A stretch of DNA of 64,000 nucleotides from Microcoleus sp. FACHB-61. GTDB lineage: Bacteria; Cyanobacteriota; Cyanobacteriia; Cyanobacteriales; Microcoleaceae. Under the pieces are notes generated by a model. It did no database searches and had not been told where the DNA came from. It saw only the letters and a list, made by a program, of their open reading frames with translations. The DNA is taken from positions 1 through 64,000 of the forward strand of contig JACJNY010000010.1 of the NCBI GenBank assembly GCA_014695295.1. The letters are read 5' to 3'. The translations under genes were made by a program, and so were the position numbers. Below are positions 56,337-64,000 of the stretch, one piece after another (the first letter of the stretch is position 1; each line of letters starts with the position of its first letter).

Positions 56337-57419
56337 ATGACCGACAAACAAAACAGAACTTTACCTGCACAGCCAGCCCTATGCCGGATTTTAGATGCAA
56401 ATCTAGATCGATCGCGCGAAGGGTTGAGAATTATTGAAGAATGGTGCAGGTTTGGTCTCAACAGCGCCGATTTGGCACGCGAGTGCAAGCAACTTCGCCA
56501 GGAATTGGCTGCTTGGCACGTGGCAGAACTTCGCAGTGCTAGGGATACGCCGGCCGATCCGGGTACGGAGTTGACTCACCCGCAGGAAGAGCAGCGTTCG
56601 AGCATTCAGCAGCTACTGGAGGCGAATTTCTGTCGGGTGGAAGAAGCTCTGCGGGTACTCGAAGAGTATGGCAAAATTTACGATCGGAATATGGGCGCGG
56701 CTTTTAAGCAGATGCGCTATCGGGTTTATACTCTCGAAAGCAATTTGCTGGCTTACCGGCGCTACCAGCAGTTACTTCGATCGCAGTTATACCTTGTAAC
56801 TTCTCCGAGAGACAACTTGTTGGGAGTCGTGGAAGCTGCTTTGCAAGGCGGACTGACTTTGGTGCAGTACCGCGACAAAAGCTCAGACGACGGCGCAAAG
56901 CTGGCTAAAGCGCGCAAGCTTTGCGAACTTTGTCACCGCTACGATGCTTTGCTGATTGTGAACGATCGCGTGGATTTTGCGATTGCAGCGGATGCCGACG
57001 GCGTACACTTAGGACAGGGAGATTTGCCTGTGGCGGAAGCGCGCAAGTTGCTCGGCCCGGGACGGATCATCGGTCGTTCTACTACGAACGGCGAGGAAAT
57101 GCAGCGAGCTATTGAAGAGGGAGCCGACTACATTGGAGTTGGGCCGGTTTACCCCACTCCTACTAAACCTGATAAACAGGCGGCAGGTTTGGACTATGTG
57201 CGGTATGCTGCTGCTAAGTCGCCGATTCCGTGGTTTGCGATCGGCGGAATTGATATCAACAACCTCGATGAAATATTGAATGCCGGAGCTCAAAGGGTTG
57301 CCATAGTACGCGCGATTATGGAAGCAGAACAGCCTACTTTAGTCACGCAGTTTTTCATCTCGCAGTTGATTCGGATGGAGAATCTGAAAGCTCAGAAAGC
57401 TTTGCACGGGAAAAGCTAG
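56337..57419 (+). CDS. thiE: Thiamine phosphate synthase with N-terminal extension
   Basis: 360 residues from ATG 56337. The N-terminal 145 residues are the helical domain seen in cyanobacterial ThiE (ILDANLDRSREGLRIIEEWC). The TIM barrel follows: LYLVTSPRDNLLGVVEAALQ, VQYRDKSSD, LLIVNDRVDFA, ADGVHLGQGDLPV, IIGRSTTN, YIGVGPVYPTPTK, AIGGIDINN. It joins HMP-diphosphate and thiazole phosphate to make thiamine phosphate. thiS follows within 100 bp on the same strand. Confidence 0.96.
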   Translation: MTDKQNRTLPAQPALCRILDANLDRSREGLRIIEEWCRFGLNSADLARECKQLRQELAAWHVAELRSARDTPADPGTELTHPQEEQRSSIQQLLEANFCRVEEALRVLEEYGKIYDRNMGAAFKQMRYRVYTLESNLLAYRRYQQLLRSQLYLVTSPRDNLLGVVEAALQGGLTLVQYRDKSSDDGAKLAKARKLCELCHRYDALLIVNDRVDFAIAADADGVHLGQGDLPVAEARKLLGPGRIIGRSTTNGEEMQRAIEEGADYIGVGPVYPTPTKPDKQAAGLDYVRYAAAKSPIPWFAIGGIDINNLDEILNAGAQRVAIVRAIMEAEQPTLVTQFFISQLIRMENLKAQKALHGKS

Positions 57420-57436
57420 GTTTATTTGCGATTCGT

Positions 57437-57497
57437 AGGGCGGGTTTAGCGCAGGAAGTCTGTGCATAAAATATAATTTTGTTACCAAACCCGCCCT
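57437..57497 (+). repeat. Hairpin of the GGGCGGGTTT family between thiE and thiS
   Basis: AGGGCGGGTTT (57437-57447) pairs with AAACCCGCCCT (57487-57497). Like the hairpin at 24433 it has GCATAAAAT inside the loop, so both belong to one dispersed palindrome family. No T-tract follows here. Confidence 0.75.
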
Positions 57498-57516
57498 GAA
57501 AACTGATATTTTACTT

Positions 57517-57729
57517 ATGATAAATCAAATTGCGCTGCAAGTTAACGGAGAAACCCGCAATTGTGCGATCGACACACCGTTACCAAAATTACTAGAACAA
57601 TTGGGATTAAACCCGCGCTTGGTGGCTGTCGAGTACAACGGCGAAATTCTGCACAAACAATTTTGGGAAACTACACAGATGCAAGAGGGCGACATCTTAG
57701 AAGTTGTCACAATTGTCGGAGGAGGCTAG
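57517..57729 (+). CDS. thiS: Sulfur carrier protein ThiS
   Basis: 70 residues from ATG 57517. Ubiquitin-like fold (LQVNGETRNCAIDTPLPKLL, VAVEYNGEIL) with the C-terminal VTIVGGG. The terminal Gly is converted to thiocarboxylate and supplies sulfur for the thiazole ring. Located 97 bp after thiE. Confidence 0.95.
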   Translation: MINQIALQVNGETRNCAIDTPLPKLLEQLGLNPRLVAVEYNGEILHKQFWETTQMQEGDILEVVTIVGGG

Positions 57730-57823
57730 CCACTTTTTAGGAGTAAAAACGAGAGTTTTTCCTGCTTCTCTGGTTCTTGGTAAGCACCCAGAGTCCTTTA
57801 TCCGGGGAAACAAATTGCAAAAA

Positions 57824-57873
57824 GCTCTGCCTCCTGTAACTTTCTAATAACATAGAAAATCAGGAGGCAGAGC
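57824..57873. repeat. Perfect 13-bp inverted repeat after thiS
   Basis: GCTCTGCCTCCTG at 57824-57836 pairs with CAGGAGGCAGAGC at 57861-57873, with a partly self-complementary centre (TTTCT...AGAAA). It lies between the convergent thiS and rpmA genes and may serve as a terminator for either. Confidence 0.8.
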
Positions 57874-57916
57874 CTCAATTATATGCGTTCCCAGGCATAG
57901 CCTAGGAACCATAAAA

Positions 57917-58216
57917 CTAAACTGCGACAGCTTCAGCCACGGGTTCAGCCACAGGTGCTGCTACAACAGGATAAATGCTGACTTTCTTGCGAGTTTTGCC
58001 TTTTCTTTCAAAAGTCACCACACCGTCAATCATGGCAAACAGAGTATCATCTCTGCCGATACCTACATTGTTACCGGGGTGAAATTTGGTGCCGCGTTGA
58101 CGGATCAAAATGTTGCCAGCTCTGACAACTTGACCGCCGTACTTTTTGACACCCAGACGCTGAGAATTAGAGTCGCGTCCGTTACGTGTACTGCCTGTAC
58201 CTTTCTTGTGGGCCAT
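57917..58216 (-). CDS. rpmA: Ribosomal protein bL27
   Basis: 99 residues from ATG 58216. Starts [20 protein letters not shown], then [20 protein letters not shown], textbook L27; its N-terminus reaches the peptidyl transferase centre. An Ala/Pro/Val-rich tail of about 15 residues follows the conserved core. Second gene of rplU-rpmA. Confidence 0.97.
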   Translation of the reverse strand: MAHKKGTGSTRNGRDSNSQRLGVKKYGGQVVRAGNILIRQRGTKFHPGNNVGIGRDDTLFAMIDGVVTFERKGKTRKKVSIYPVVAAPVAEPVAEAVAV

Positions 58217-58243
58217 AATATCCTCAACTGTATTTACTATTTT

Positions 58244-58636
58244 TTATTCTGAATCAGTTTCGGCGGTTTGGGGGGTTTCAACTACTGCTGCAGTTAAGTC
58301 TCTGGCGGCTAAGACTGTACCGTTGACGCTGATGGAGTCAATCATAAAGCGAGTTGTTTCTTGACGGTGCCCTTTTTTCTTCCGAGTTTTCTTTTTCGGC
58401 TTCATCTTGTAGACGAGGACTTTGCGGCCCCGGAAATGCCGGAGAACCGTTCCTTCTACTGTGGCATTTTCTAGTAGAGGCTGGCCGATATGAACCTCGC
58501 CTTCGTGCTGGATCAGAAATACTTTGTCTATGGTGACTTTGGATTCAGCTTCAACGTGAAGCAGTTCGATGTCGTAGAAGCGGCCTGGTTCTACCCGAAA
58601 TTGTTTGCCGCCGGTTTCAATGATTGCGTAAGTCAT
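58244..58636 (-). CDS. rplU: Ribosomal protein bL21
   Basis: 130 residues from ATG 58636. MTYAIIETGGKQFRVEPGRF and KPKKKTRKKKGHRQETTRFM are diagnostic. A C-terminal extension of about 25 residues goes beyond the usual end. It is followed 27 bp later by rpmA. Confidence 0.97.
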   Translation of the reverse strand: MTYAIIETGGKQFRVEPGRFYDIELLHVEAESKVTIDKVFLIQHEGEVHIGQPLLENATVEGTVLRHFRGRKVLVYKMKPKKKTRKKKGHRQETTRFMIDSISVNGTVLAARDLTAAVVETPQTAETDSE

Positions 58637-58933
58637 GGGATGGTTGTTGAGATTGCCGTACAGGTAGCTGATGAGCCATTGGTCATTGGTCGTTGTGGAC
58701 TTTTGACTGCTGACTGCTCTCCAGCTTTTGGAATGTCTTAACCTGATCCGAGCCGGATTTAGACAGACAATCTACTATTATTGCGGATTGTTGGAATTTT
58801 GTCAAGGTAAAAGGTAATTAATCTTTTCTAATTGTTAGTTTGAGAACAGATTTGTGGCGACGAACTACGGAATGCTTACAGAGTTAAATGTAGATTTTCT
58901 CAGCTTCTCTCTTCTGAAATAGGGCAGGTAAAA

Positions 58934-61900
58934 ATGGCAAATCGGATCTGGAAATTCTTAAATACTGATATCAAAGAACTGTGTTCCGCCGAAGCAGCGG
59001 AGGGAATCGGAGAAGCTGGGAAAACAGCCGCCGAATTGGCAAAAATGTTCAAAGAACAAGGACTGGACAATAGCAACTTGCTGCTAGAGGTTTTGAACTC
59101 TCCCTTAGCTCAAGTTGTGGGAACTGGATTGCCATTTGTCGGGATTGCCGCGAAACTGCTGGCGTTTTTTATCGAAAAAACTCAACAGCAGCCGACTTTA
59201 GCTGAGTGCATTTTCCTCGTCAGTCAGGCGGCTTATCTGGAAAGTTTTAAGGAGTTTCTTGAACAAGACGCAAGTTTGTTAAATCGCATCGGGCAAACTC
59301 CGGTTTCCGATGGAGTTAAGCAGTTGCTTAAAAAATTAGCAGATTTAGAAATTAGCGATAAAGCAGCCAAAGAAACTGTTATTTGCTTCCGCGATTCGAT
59401 GTTAGCCACGGAATTTAACCTAGTGCTGTCAGAGCGGCTGCAACAAGCCGGACTCAATGCCGATGAAGCTCAAATTTTGACAAAGAGAGTTGCTGCTAAT
59501 ACTCACCGCTATTTGATCGAAGCTTGGACAGTTTCCGGCGAAGCAATGAAACATCTTGGACAGCCTTCTTTCAGCGAATGGCGGGAGGAACAGGAGAAAT
59601 ATCACAGCATTGACACCTACCTGCAAAAACAGATTGCCTCTCTACCGCTCGAACCCGTATTTGCAGAAAATTTCTCATTCAAGGATATCTACGTGCCCCT
59701 GAAGGCAAAGGCAATTAATAAAAATGGCAAGCCCATAAATGATGCAGAAGTTTTCGATTTACAAACTTGGGCAAAGCAATTGCTTGAGGATGAAAACAAA
59801 CAAAATCAGGTAATGTTTGTTCAAGCTGGGCCCGGACGCGGAAAAAGCGTTTTTGGTCGGATTTTTGCTGACTGGGTGCGACAACATTTGCATCCAATTT
59901 GGACGCCAGTGTTAATTCGGCTGGGCAATATTACCACATTGCAAAAGAGTTTTCGAGAAACGCTCAAAGAAGCTGTTAATACTGGTTTTGCTAGCGATGA
60001 CGGCTGGTTGATGGATCGAAACACACGATATTTGTTTTTCTTGGATGGCTTTGATGAGTTGCTAATGGAGGGGAGAAGTAGCGGGGGTTTAGAGCAATTT
60101 CTCAAGCAAGTAGGGCAATTTCAGCGGGATTGCGATAAGAATTCAGAAATGAGGCACCGGGTTTTGATTACTGGCAGAACTTTAGCTTTGCAAGCTATTG
60201 AAAGGCAAATGCCATATAACTTGGATCGAGCCGAAATTCAGATAATGGATGACGGACTACAGCAACAGTGGTTGAGGAAGTGGGAAGCCCAATTTGGGGC
60301 GGAAAAAACCTCTGCTTTTCAGCATTTTTTGCAAGATGAATGCTGTCCAGAGAATGTAAAATCAGAACTGTCGCGAGAGCCGCTCTTGCTTTATCTGTTA
60401 GCGGCGATGCACCGAGACAAAATCTTGAAAGTTGAGGATTTTCAAGGAACTAACAGCACTCAAGCAAAAATTTTGATTTACAACCAAGCTGTGAATTGGG
60501 TACTCACTGAACAGCGGTCTAAATTGCTCAATCGCGATTTGACAGAACTGGAAACAGAGGATTTGCGGCGCATCCTGACAGAAGCAGGGTTGTGCGTGGT
60601 GCAGTCGGGAGGGGAATGCGCTCCTGTAGCGATGATTGAGGAACGATTGAAAGCAGATAACTCGGTTAAAACATTACTTGAGGAAGCACAAAAACGGATT
60701 GGCGATAATCCTCTGAGAAATGCTTTGGCGGTTTTTTATCTTCAGCAAGGCAGTAAAGAAGGTTCTGTGGAGTTTGTACACAAGAGTTTTGGTGAATTTC
60801 TGTGTGCGGAACGGTTGAAAGAAAGTCTGGAAGAGTGGACGGAACCACCAAGAAGAGGTAGAGGATTTAATACTAAAGACTCTGATATGGACTGGGAGAT
60901 TTATGATTTGTTGGGTTATGGGGGGCTGACAGAAGAAATTGTGGAATATTTGATGGGGTTGTTAACAACTCCGGCTGTTGCAGGAGAAGAAAATCTGTTT
61001 CGCCCTGTGGAGTTATTCCAGCGTCTGGAAGGTTTTTATCGGCGGTGGTGCGAGGGGGAATTTATTGATATGCTGCCGGAAAGTTTGCCTCAGAAGAAGA
61101 TGCGCCTACTGCGAGATCAATTGAAAACCCAAGATTTGGGACAGCGACAAATAGATATTTATGCTGGTTTGAATGTGATGATTTTGCTGTTGGAGTTGCA
61201 CAGTTACGGTCAGCAGAGAGATGAATTAAAAGACAAAATAATGTTTTATCCTTATGGAGAACCTAATGCTGAAGGTAAAGTTGAGGATGCAAGTCGGTTG
61301 TTGCGTCTCATCCGTTATAGCTGTTGTGTTGGGGATTTTGGCTTTCTCCAAACTGTTGGGAGATTCCTAAGTGGTGCAAACCTCAGCGGCGCAAACCTTC
61401 GCGGGGCAAACCTCAGAGGCGCAAACCTCAGCGGGGCAAACCTCAGCGGCGCAAACCTCATCGGCGCAAACCTCAGCGGCGCAAACCTCATCGGCGCAAA
61501 CCTCAGCGGGGCAAACCTCAGCGGCGCAAACCTCATCGGCGCAAACCTCAGCGGGGCAAACCTCAGCGGCGCAAAGCTCAGCGGCGCAGACCTCAGCCGC
61601 GCACACCTCAGTGACGCAAACCTCAGTGACGCAAATCTCAGTCGCGCAAACCTCATTAAGGCAAACCTTAGTGGCGCAAATCTCATTGGCGCAAACCTCA
61701 GCCGCGTAAGCCTCAGCGGTGCAAATCTTAGTGGCGCAAACCTTAGTGGCGCAAATCTCATCGACGCATACTTCAGCCGCGTAAACCTCAGCGGCGCAAA
61801 CCTTATTGCCGCAAAGCTTATAGGCGCAAAGCTTAGCCGTGTTAACCTCAGCGGCGCAAACCTCAGCGGCGCAAACCTAGGCGGCGCAAAGCTCAGCGGC

Positions 61901-62089
61901 GCAAAGCTCAGCGGCGCAAAGCTCAGCGGCGCAAAGCTCAGTGGCGCAAACCTCAGCGACGCAAACCTCAGCGATCGCACTTTTGGAGATATCGAATGGG
62001 ATGAAAACACAAAGTGGGAGAATGTTCTAGGTTTGGATACAGCCGTTGATGTTCCAGAAGCGTTAAGGCGACAGCTAGGAATGCAGTAG
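58934..62089 (+). CDS. NACHT-domain ATPase with C-terminal pentapeptide repeats
   Basis: 1051 residues from ATG 58934. N-terminal helical region about 1-230 (ILxEVLNSPLAQVVGTGLPF, a possible membrane-interacting segment); NACHT domain with Walker A QAGPGRGKSVFGR (about 297-309) and Walker B YLFFLDGFDELLM (about 366-378), then a sensor R in ITGRTLAL; helical winged part to about 800; then about 41 pentapeptide repeats of the A-[ND]-L-x-x type (about 815-1020). NACHT proteins in bacteria include antiphage NLR-like sensors; pentapeptide ends are an alternative to LRR or TPR sensors. No known effector domain was recognised. The repeat DNA is built of 15-bp units with the frame open on several other frames. 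Confidence 0.88.
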   Translation: MANRIWKFLNTDIKELCSAEAAEGIGEAGKTAAELAKMFKEQGLDNSNLLLEVLNSPLAQVVGTGLPFVGIAAKLLAFFIEKTQQQPTLAECIFLVSQAAYLESFKEFLEQDASLLNRIGQTPVSDGVKQLLKKLADLEISDKAAKETVICFRDSMLATEFNLVLSERLQQAGLNADEAQILTKRVAANTHRYLIEAWTVSGEAMKHLGQPSFSEWREEQEKYHSIDTYLQKQIASLPLEPVFAENFSFKDIYVPLKAKAINKNGKPINDAEVFDLQTWAKQLLEDENKQNQVMFVQAGPGRGKSVFGRIFADWVRQHLHPIWTPVLIRLGNITTLQKSFRETLKEAVNTGFASDDGWLMDRNTRYLFFLDGFDELLMEGRSSGGLEQFLKQVGQFQRDCDKNSEMRHRVLITGRTLALQAIERQMPYNLDRAEIQIMDDGLQQQWLRKWEAQFGAEKTSAFQHFLQDECCPENVKSELSREPLLLYLLAAMHRDKILKVEDFQGTNSTQAKILIYNQAVNWVLTEQRSKLLNRDLTELETEDLRRILTEAGLCVVQSGGECAPVAMIEERLKADNSVKTLLEEAQKRIGDNPLRNALAVFYLQQGSKEGSVEFVHKSFGEFLCAERLKESLEEWTEPPRRGRGFNTKDSDMDWEIYDLLGYGGLTEEIVEYLMGLLTTPAVAGEENLFRPVELFQRLEGFYRRWCEGEFIDMLPESLPQKKMRLLRDQLKTQDLGQRQIDIYAGLNVMILLLELHSYGQQRDELKDKIMFYPYGEPNAEGKVEDASRLLRLIRYSCCVGDFGFLQTVGRFLSGANLSGANLRGANLRGANLSGANLSGANLIGANLSGANLIGANLSGANLSGANLIGANLSGANLSGAKLSGADLSRAHLSDANLSDANLSRANLIKANLSGANLIGANLSRVSLSGANLSGANLSGANLIDAYFSRVNLSGANLIAAKLIGAKLSRVNLSGANLSGANLGGAKLSGAKLSGAKLSGAKLSGANLSDANLSDRTFGDIEWDENTKWENVLGLDTAVDVPEALRRQLGMQ

Positions 62090-62260
62090 AAACATTTTTC
62101 CAGGCTTGGCGTATCATTTTTATGAACAGGCTTTCCGGCCTGTTCCACAAAGAGTGAATTTTCTTGTGGGGTGGGCGCCAGAGTCCGCGCCCGAAAGACC
62201 GATCGACATACGAAGGTCGATCGACCTTATTTTATCCAAAAGGTCGATCGAACGGGGGAT

Positions 62261-62476
62261 TCAAGCCGTCGCAGAACATTTGCGCGATCGTAACAATTCC
62301 AAAGCTTGCTGTTTTACCCTACCTTCCATCACCTCTTTTTGCAAATTAATAAAAGCCTCAAAATCTTCTAAACCATACTTGGTCATCTGCAACTGCTGTC
62401 GCAACTGTTCTTCTGCCTCAACCGTTAAGTAACCTGTTGCCAAAGCTTTGCGGACAATTTTACTGATTAAAGTCAT
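62261..62476 (-). CDS. Small helical hypothetical protein
   Basis: 71 residues from ATG 62476. MTLISKIVRKALATGYLTVE and AEEQLRQQLQMTKYGLEDFE, then VMEGRVKQQALELL. No family name can be given, but such short helical proteins are often seen in filamentous cyanobacteria. It is oppositely oriented to the NACHT gene. Confidence 0.55.
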   Translation of the reverse strand: MTLISKIVRKALATGYLTVEAEEQLRQQLQMTKYGLEDFEAFINLQKEVMEGRVKQQALELLRSRKCSATA

Positions 62477-62558
62477 AGTAGATTCACCCTGAAGACGTGC
62501 ACGTTAAAACACTGGAGTTTTGTCACCAGACTAACTCAGCTTTTAGTTTGTTTCATTA

Positions 62559-62815
62559 TTACCCTTCCAATACATTAAATCTACCTTAAGGTCTAAGTAA
62601 ATAAAGTTATTTTTGATACCTACATTAAATTTTAGCCATTTTAAATGTAGAGTGCGATTAATTTGATCTATTGAGTTTTTGTCAGACCAAATTATCCTCC
62701 AACTACGTTAAATCTACCTTAAGGCATATTTAAGCATAGGGATTTGTGACCTTGGAAATTGTATCGATTTTAACTGTAGAGTGCGATTAAATTGGTATAT
62801 TTAGTTTCTGTCTAA
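62559..62815. repeat. Two degenerate tandem copies of a ~133-bp unit
   Basis: AC[AG]TTAAATCTACCTTAAGG begins at 62572 and again at 62705; TGTAGAGTGCGATTAA and GTTT[TC]TGTC follow in both at matching offsets. The second copy runs to the 3' end of the DUF3122 gene. The copies are alike at roughly two bases in three. Confidence 0.7.
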
Positions 62816-63310
62816 CAACAGCCGCCATTCTCTGACGGCAAAAGGAGGAACCAGCAATTCTGTTTCTTTTTGATTTTTCACGGGCAAATTCAACCGCAAA
62901 GGTCGATTACTTTCCACTTGTGTAATTATTGATTTAAAATCGTATTCTCCGACATTAATTGGCAAATCTGACTCGCTCCAAATATCATTAGCCTTGCCAA
63001 TTTCCCGATTTCCCGCCGCAACTTTCAGCGGAACAGGGTGCTGCATTTCTGTTCCTGGAAATCCTACTAATCTCAGATTTAAAGACTTTACTACTCCCGA
63101 CTTTACTCGCTTGTACAAAACAACTTGCCACGCTTTGTCATCAGTATCGCGCAGGCTTTGTACGGAGCGGAACATTACTGTCTCGGCAGTTTCGGGATAT
63201 TTGTGAATCGAAGCCAAAGCGGGCGGGCAGATAGCTAAGATTAGATACAAGCACAAGCTAATTACAGTTAAAGCCTTGAAGAGGGAAGGTTTTGTACTGA
63301 GATTGTTCAT
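62801..63310 (-). CDS. DUF3122 family exported protein
   Basis: ATG 63310 gives 169 residues with a signal peptide (FKALTVISLCLYLILAICPPALA). The body (RSVQSLRDTDDKAWQVVLYK, LNLRLVGFPGTEMQHPVPL, LPVKNQ-type turns and VPPFAVREWRLL) matches DUF3122, a cyanobacteria-typical family of unknown role. A longer frame from 63412 is less likely. Confidence 0.82.
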   Translation of the reverse strand: MNNLSTKPSLFKALTVISLCLYLILAICPPALASIHKYPETAETVMFRSVQSLRDTDDKAWQVVLYKRVKSGVVKSLNLRLVGFPGTEMQHPVPLKVAAGNREIGKANDIWSESDLPINVGEYDFKSIITQVESNRPLRLNLPVKNQKETELLVPPFAVREWRLLLDRN

Positions 63311-63359
63311 AGGATGACCAAAATATCGCTTGTTACCCAAAAGTTTAATAGATAAAAAA

Positions 63360-63384
63360 GTAGGGTGCGTCGCACGCACCCTAC
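63360..63384 (-). terminator. Rho-independent terminator for the DUF5648-like gene
   Basis: GTAGGGTGCGT pairs with ACGCACCCTAC around CGC; on the minus strand it is followed by TTTTTTATC. It lies about 35 bp after the 63421 stop. Confidence 0.9.
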
Positions 63385-63420
63385 TACTCATTTTAAACCT
63401 AGATGAATCCAACTGCCTGC

Positions 63421-64000
63421 TTAGGCGGGGGGAAGAGCATAAAAAGCAACCCCCTCATCCCGGAAATCTGACCTCCCCTGTACCAGCCGCCGCTGGTTTG
63501 GGTCTGCGGTGAAAAAGTGTGTAATATTTCGCGAATTTTCTCGTTCCCTCGCCAGGTTGGTAAAACGAAAGACGGGTATCGCACCCGAAACAGCCGTGTT
63601 ATATGAATTGAAAGCGTCTCCGTCAGCACGGAACTGGGGTAGGTTGTCGCGAACAAACTGTATCTCACCAGGTTTATTCGTAAAGAAAAAGGTTCCTGAT
63701 GCCGTATTGAAGAAGCGTTGAACCTTGGCGTTACCGGCGGCTGGAGCGATAAATTCATCGCCTTCACTCTGGTAACGAGCAGAGTTGTTTCGTCGGTCAT
63801 TTATCTCTGTCTGGTCTGTGGTATAAAAATGCCCTCCTGCCACCTTGTCAAAGAAACGCGCGACGGGAAGATTGCCTGTTAGAGGGTCGCCGCTACCGCC
63901 CCCGATGATGTTGCCTTGTGCATTTAAAGTGGCACCTGTTACGGGGTCTTTCAAGGCGACATTGCCAGTGGGAGTTGAAACCTGTAATGTGAAAGGCTGA
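63421..64000 (-). CDS. DUF5648-like lectin/lipase-type repeat protein, C-terminal part
   Basis: Open from the right window edge, with no start in view (a TTG at 63954 is not the real start). Four to five copies of a 40-residue unit: VARFFDKVAGGHFYTTDQTE, VQRFFNTASGTFFFTNKPGE, VFRFTNLARE...THFFTADPNQ. This is the DUF5648 pattern (RFF-x-x-x-x-G-x-HFYT) seen in secreted proteins, often as a carbohydrate- or surface-associated module. The N-terminus and any enzymatic domain lie outside the window. Confidence 0.75.
   Translation of the reverse strand, partial: QPFTLQVSTPTGNVALKDPVTGATLNAQGNIIGGGSGDPLTGNLPVARFFDKVAGGHFYTTDQTEINDRRNNSARYQSEGDEFIAPAAGNAKVQRFFNTASGTFFFTNKPGEIQFVRDNLPQFRADGDAFNSYNTAVSGAIPVFRFTNLARERENSRNITHFFTADPNQRRLVQGRSDFRDEGVAFYALPPA

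Noticed and set aside
61315..62148. 277-codon open frame on the minus strand opposite the pentapeptide repeats (FAPLRFAPLR-type protein)
   Set aside because: It is the complement of the 15-bp repeat unit; the plus-strand frame has clear family features and continues from the NACHT domain.
62559..62815. Possible CRISPR array
   Set aside because: Only two degenerate long copies, no short identical repeats with unique spacers, and no cas genes.

Overview
The window is chromosomal DNA from a cyanobacterium. It carries photosystem II genes (psbE, psbF, psbL, psbJ, ycf48 and a membrane rubredoxin), a divergent ndhC-ndhK-ndhJ operon, many GCGATCGC (HIP1-like) octamers inside genes, heptanucleotide tandem arrays and several cyanobacteria-typical DUF families. 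A filamentous Oscillatoria/Microcoleus-type organism fits the repeat style, but that is inference. No rRNA, tRNA or CRISPR array was recognised.

Layout. 1-242: 5' end of an ISAs1-type transposase. 622-17388: a long run of membrane, envelope and stress genes (FNT channel, DUF2238, a secreted repeat protein, a lipoprotein, DUF3611, a GH13 trehalose-synthase-like enzyme, SLH, PRC/DUF2382, SH3, EcsC, MscS, DUF2254, a ZIP-like membrane protein). Its right end (about 16095-17388) is a shortened, partly decayed copy of its left end (about 1950-5428); the copy starts inside an in-frame HPP/DUF2238 chimera. 17979-20231: an FHA-fused class A penicillin-binding protein. 20569-24421: rubA-ycf48-psbEFLJ, divergent from ndhCKJ. 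24566-27767: a small accessory island (PD-(D/E)XK-like protein, RHH/PIN toxin-antitoxin pair, DNA methyltransferase broken by a 1-nt frameshift). 28021-32066: a compact Mrp cation/proton antiporter operon. 32611-35840: an ABC permease and a HlyD-type adaptor with a repeat-expanded coiled coil. 36227-41710: a YaaW-like protein, an XRE regulator, an inactive/active M16 peptidase pair and a hemerythrin protein. 41905-45955: two dead IS630-type transposases flanking an SDR/MBL gene pair that looks GC-richer. 46312-56117: a second SDR, two tandem SdrD-B repeat proteins, a peptidoglycan-binding protein and a beta-helix/SPOR protein. 56337-58636: thiE, thiS, rpmA, rplU. 58934-62089: a large NACHT ATPase with about 41 pentapeptide repeats. 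The end holds a DUF3122 protein and part of a DUF5648-like protein.

How the genes work together. The photosynthesis block pairs cytochrome b559 subunits with their assembly factors, next to NDH-1 peripheral-arm subunits. The Mrp operon, MscS channel, trehalose-type enzyme, EcsC and DUF2254 proteins suggest ion, osmotic and envelope homeostasis; the link between these is inferred from proximity. The most unusual items are the collapsed segmental duplication with its gene fusion, the mirror-symmetric repeat expansion in the HlyD adaptor, the NACHT-pentapeptide protein, the tandem Ca-loop repeat proteins without a signal peptide, and a nested GC-rich palindrome at 45964-46040.
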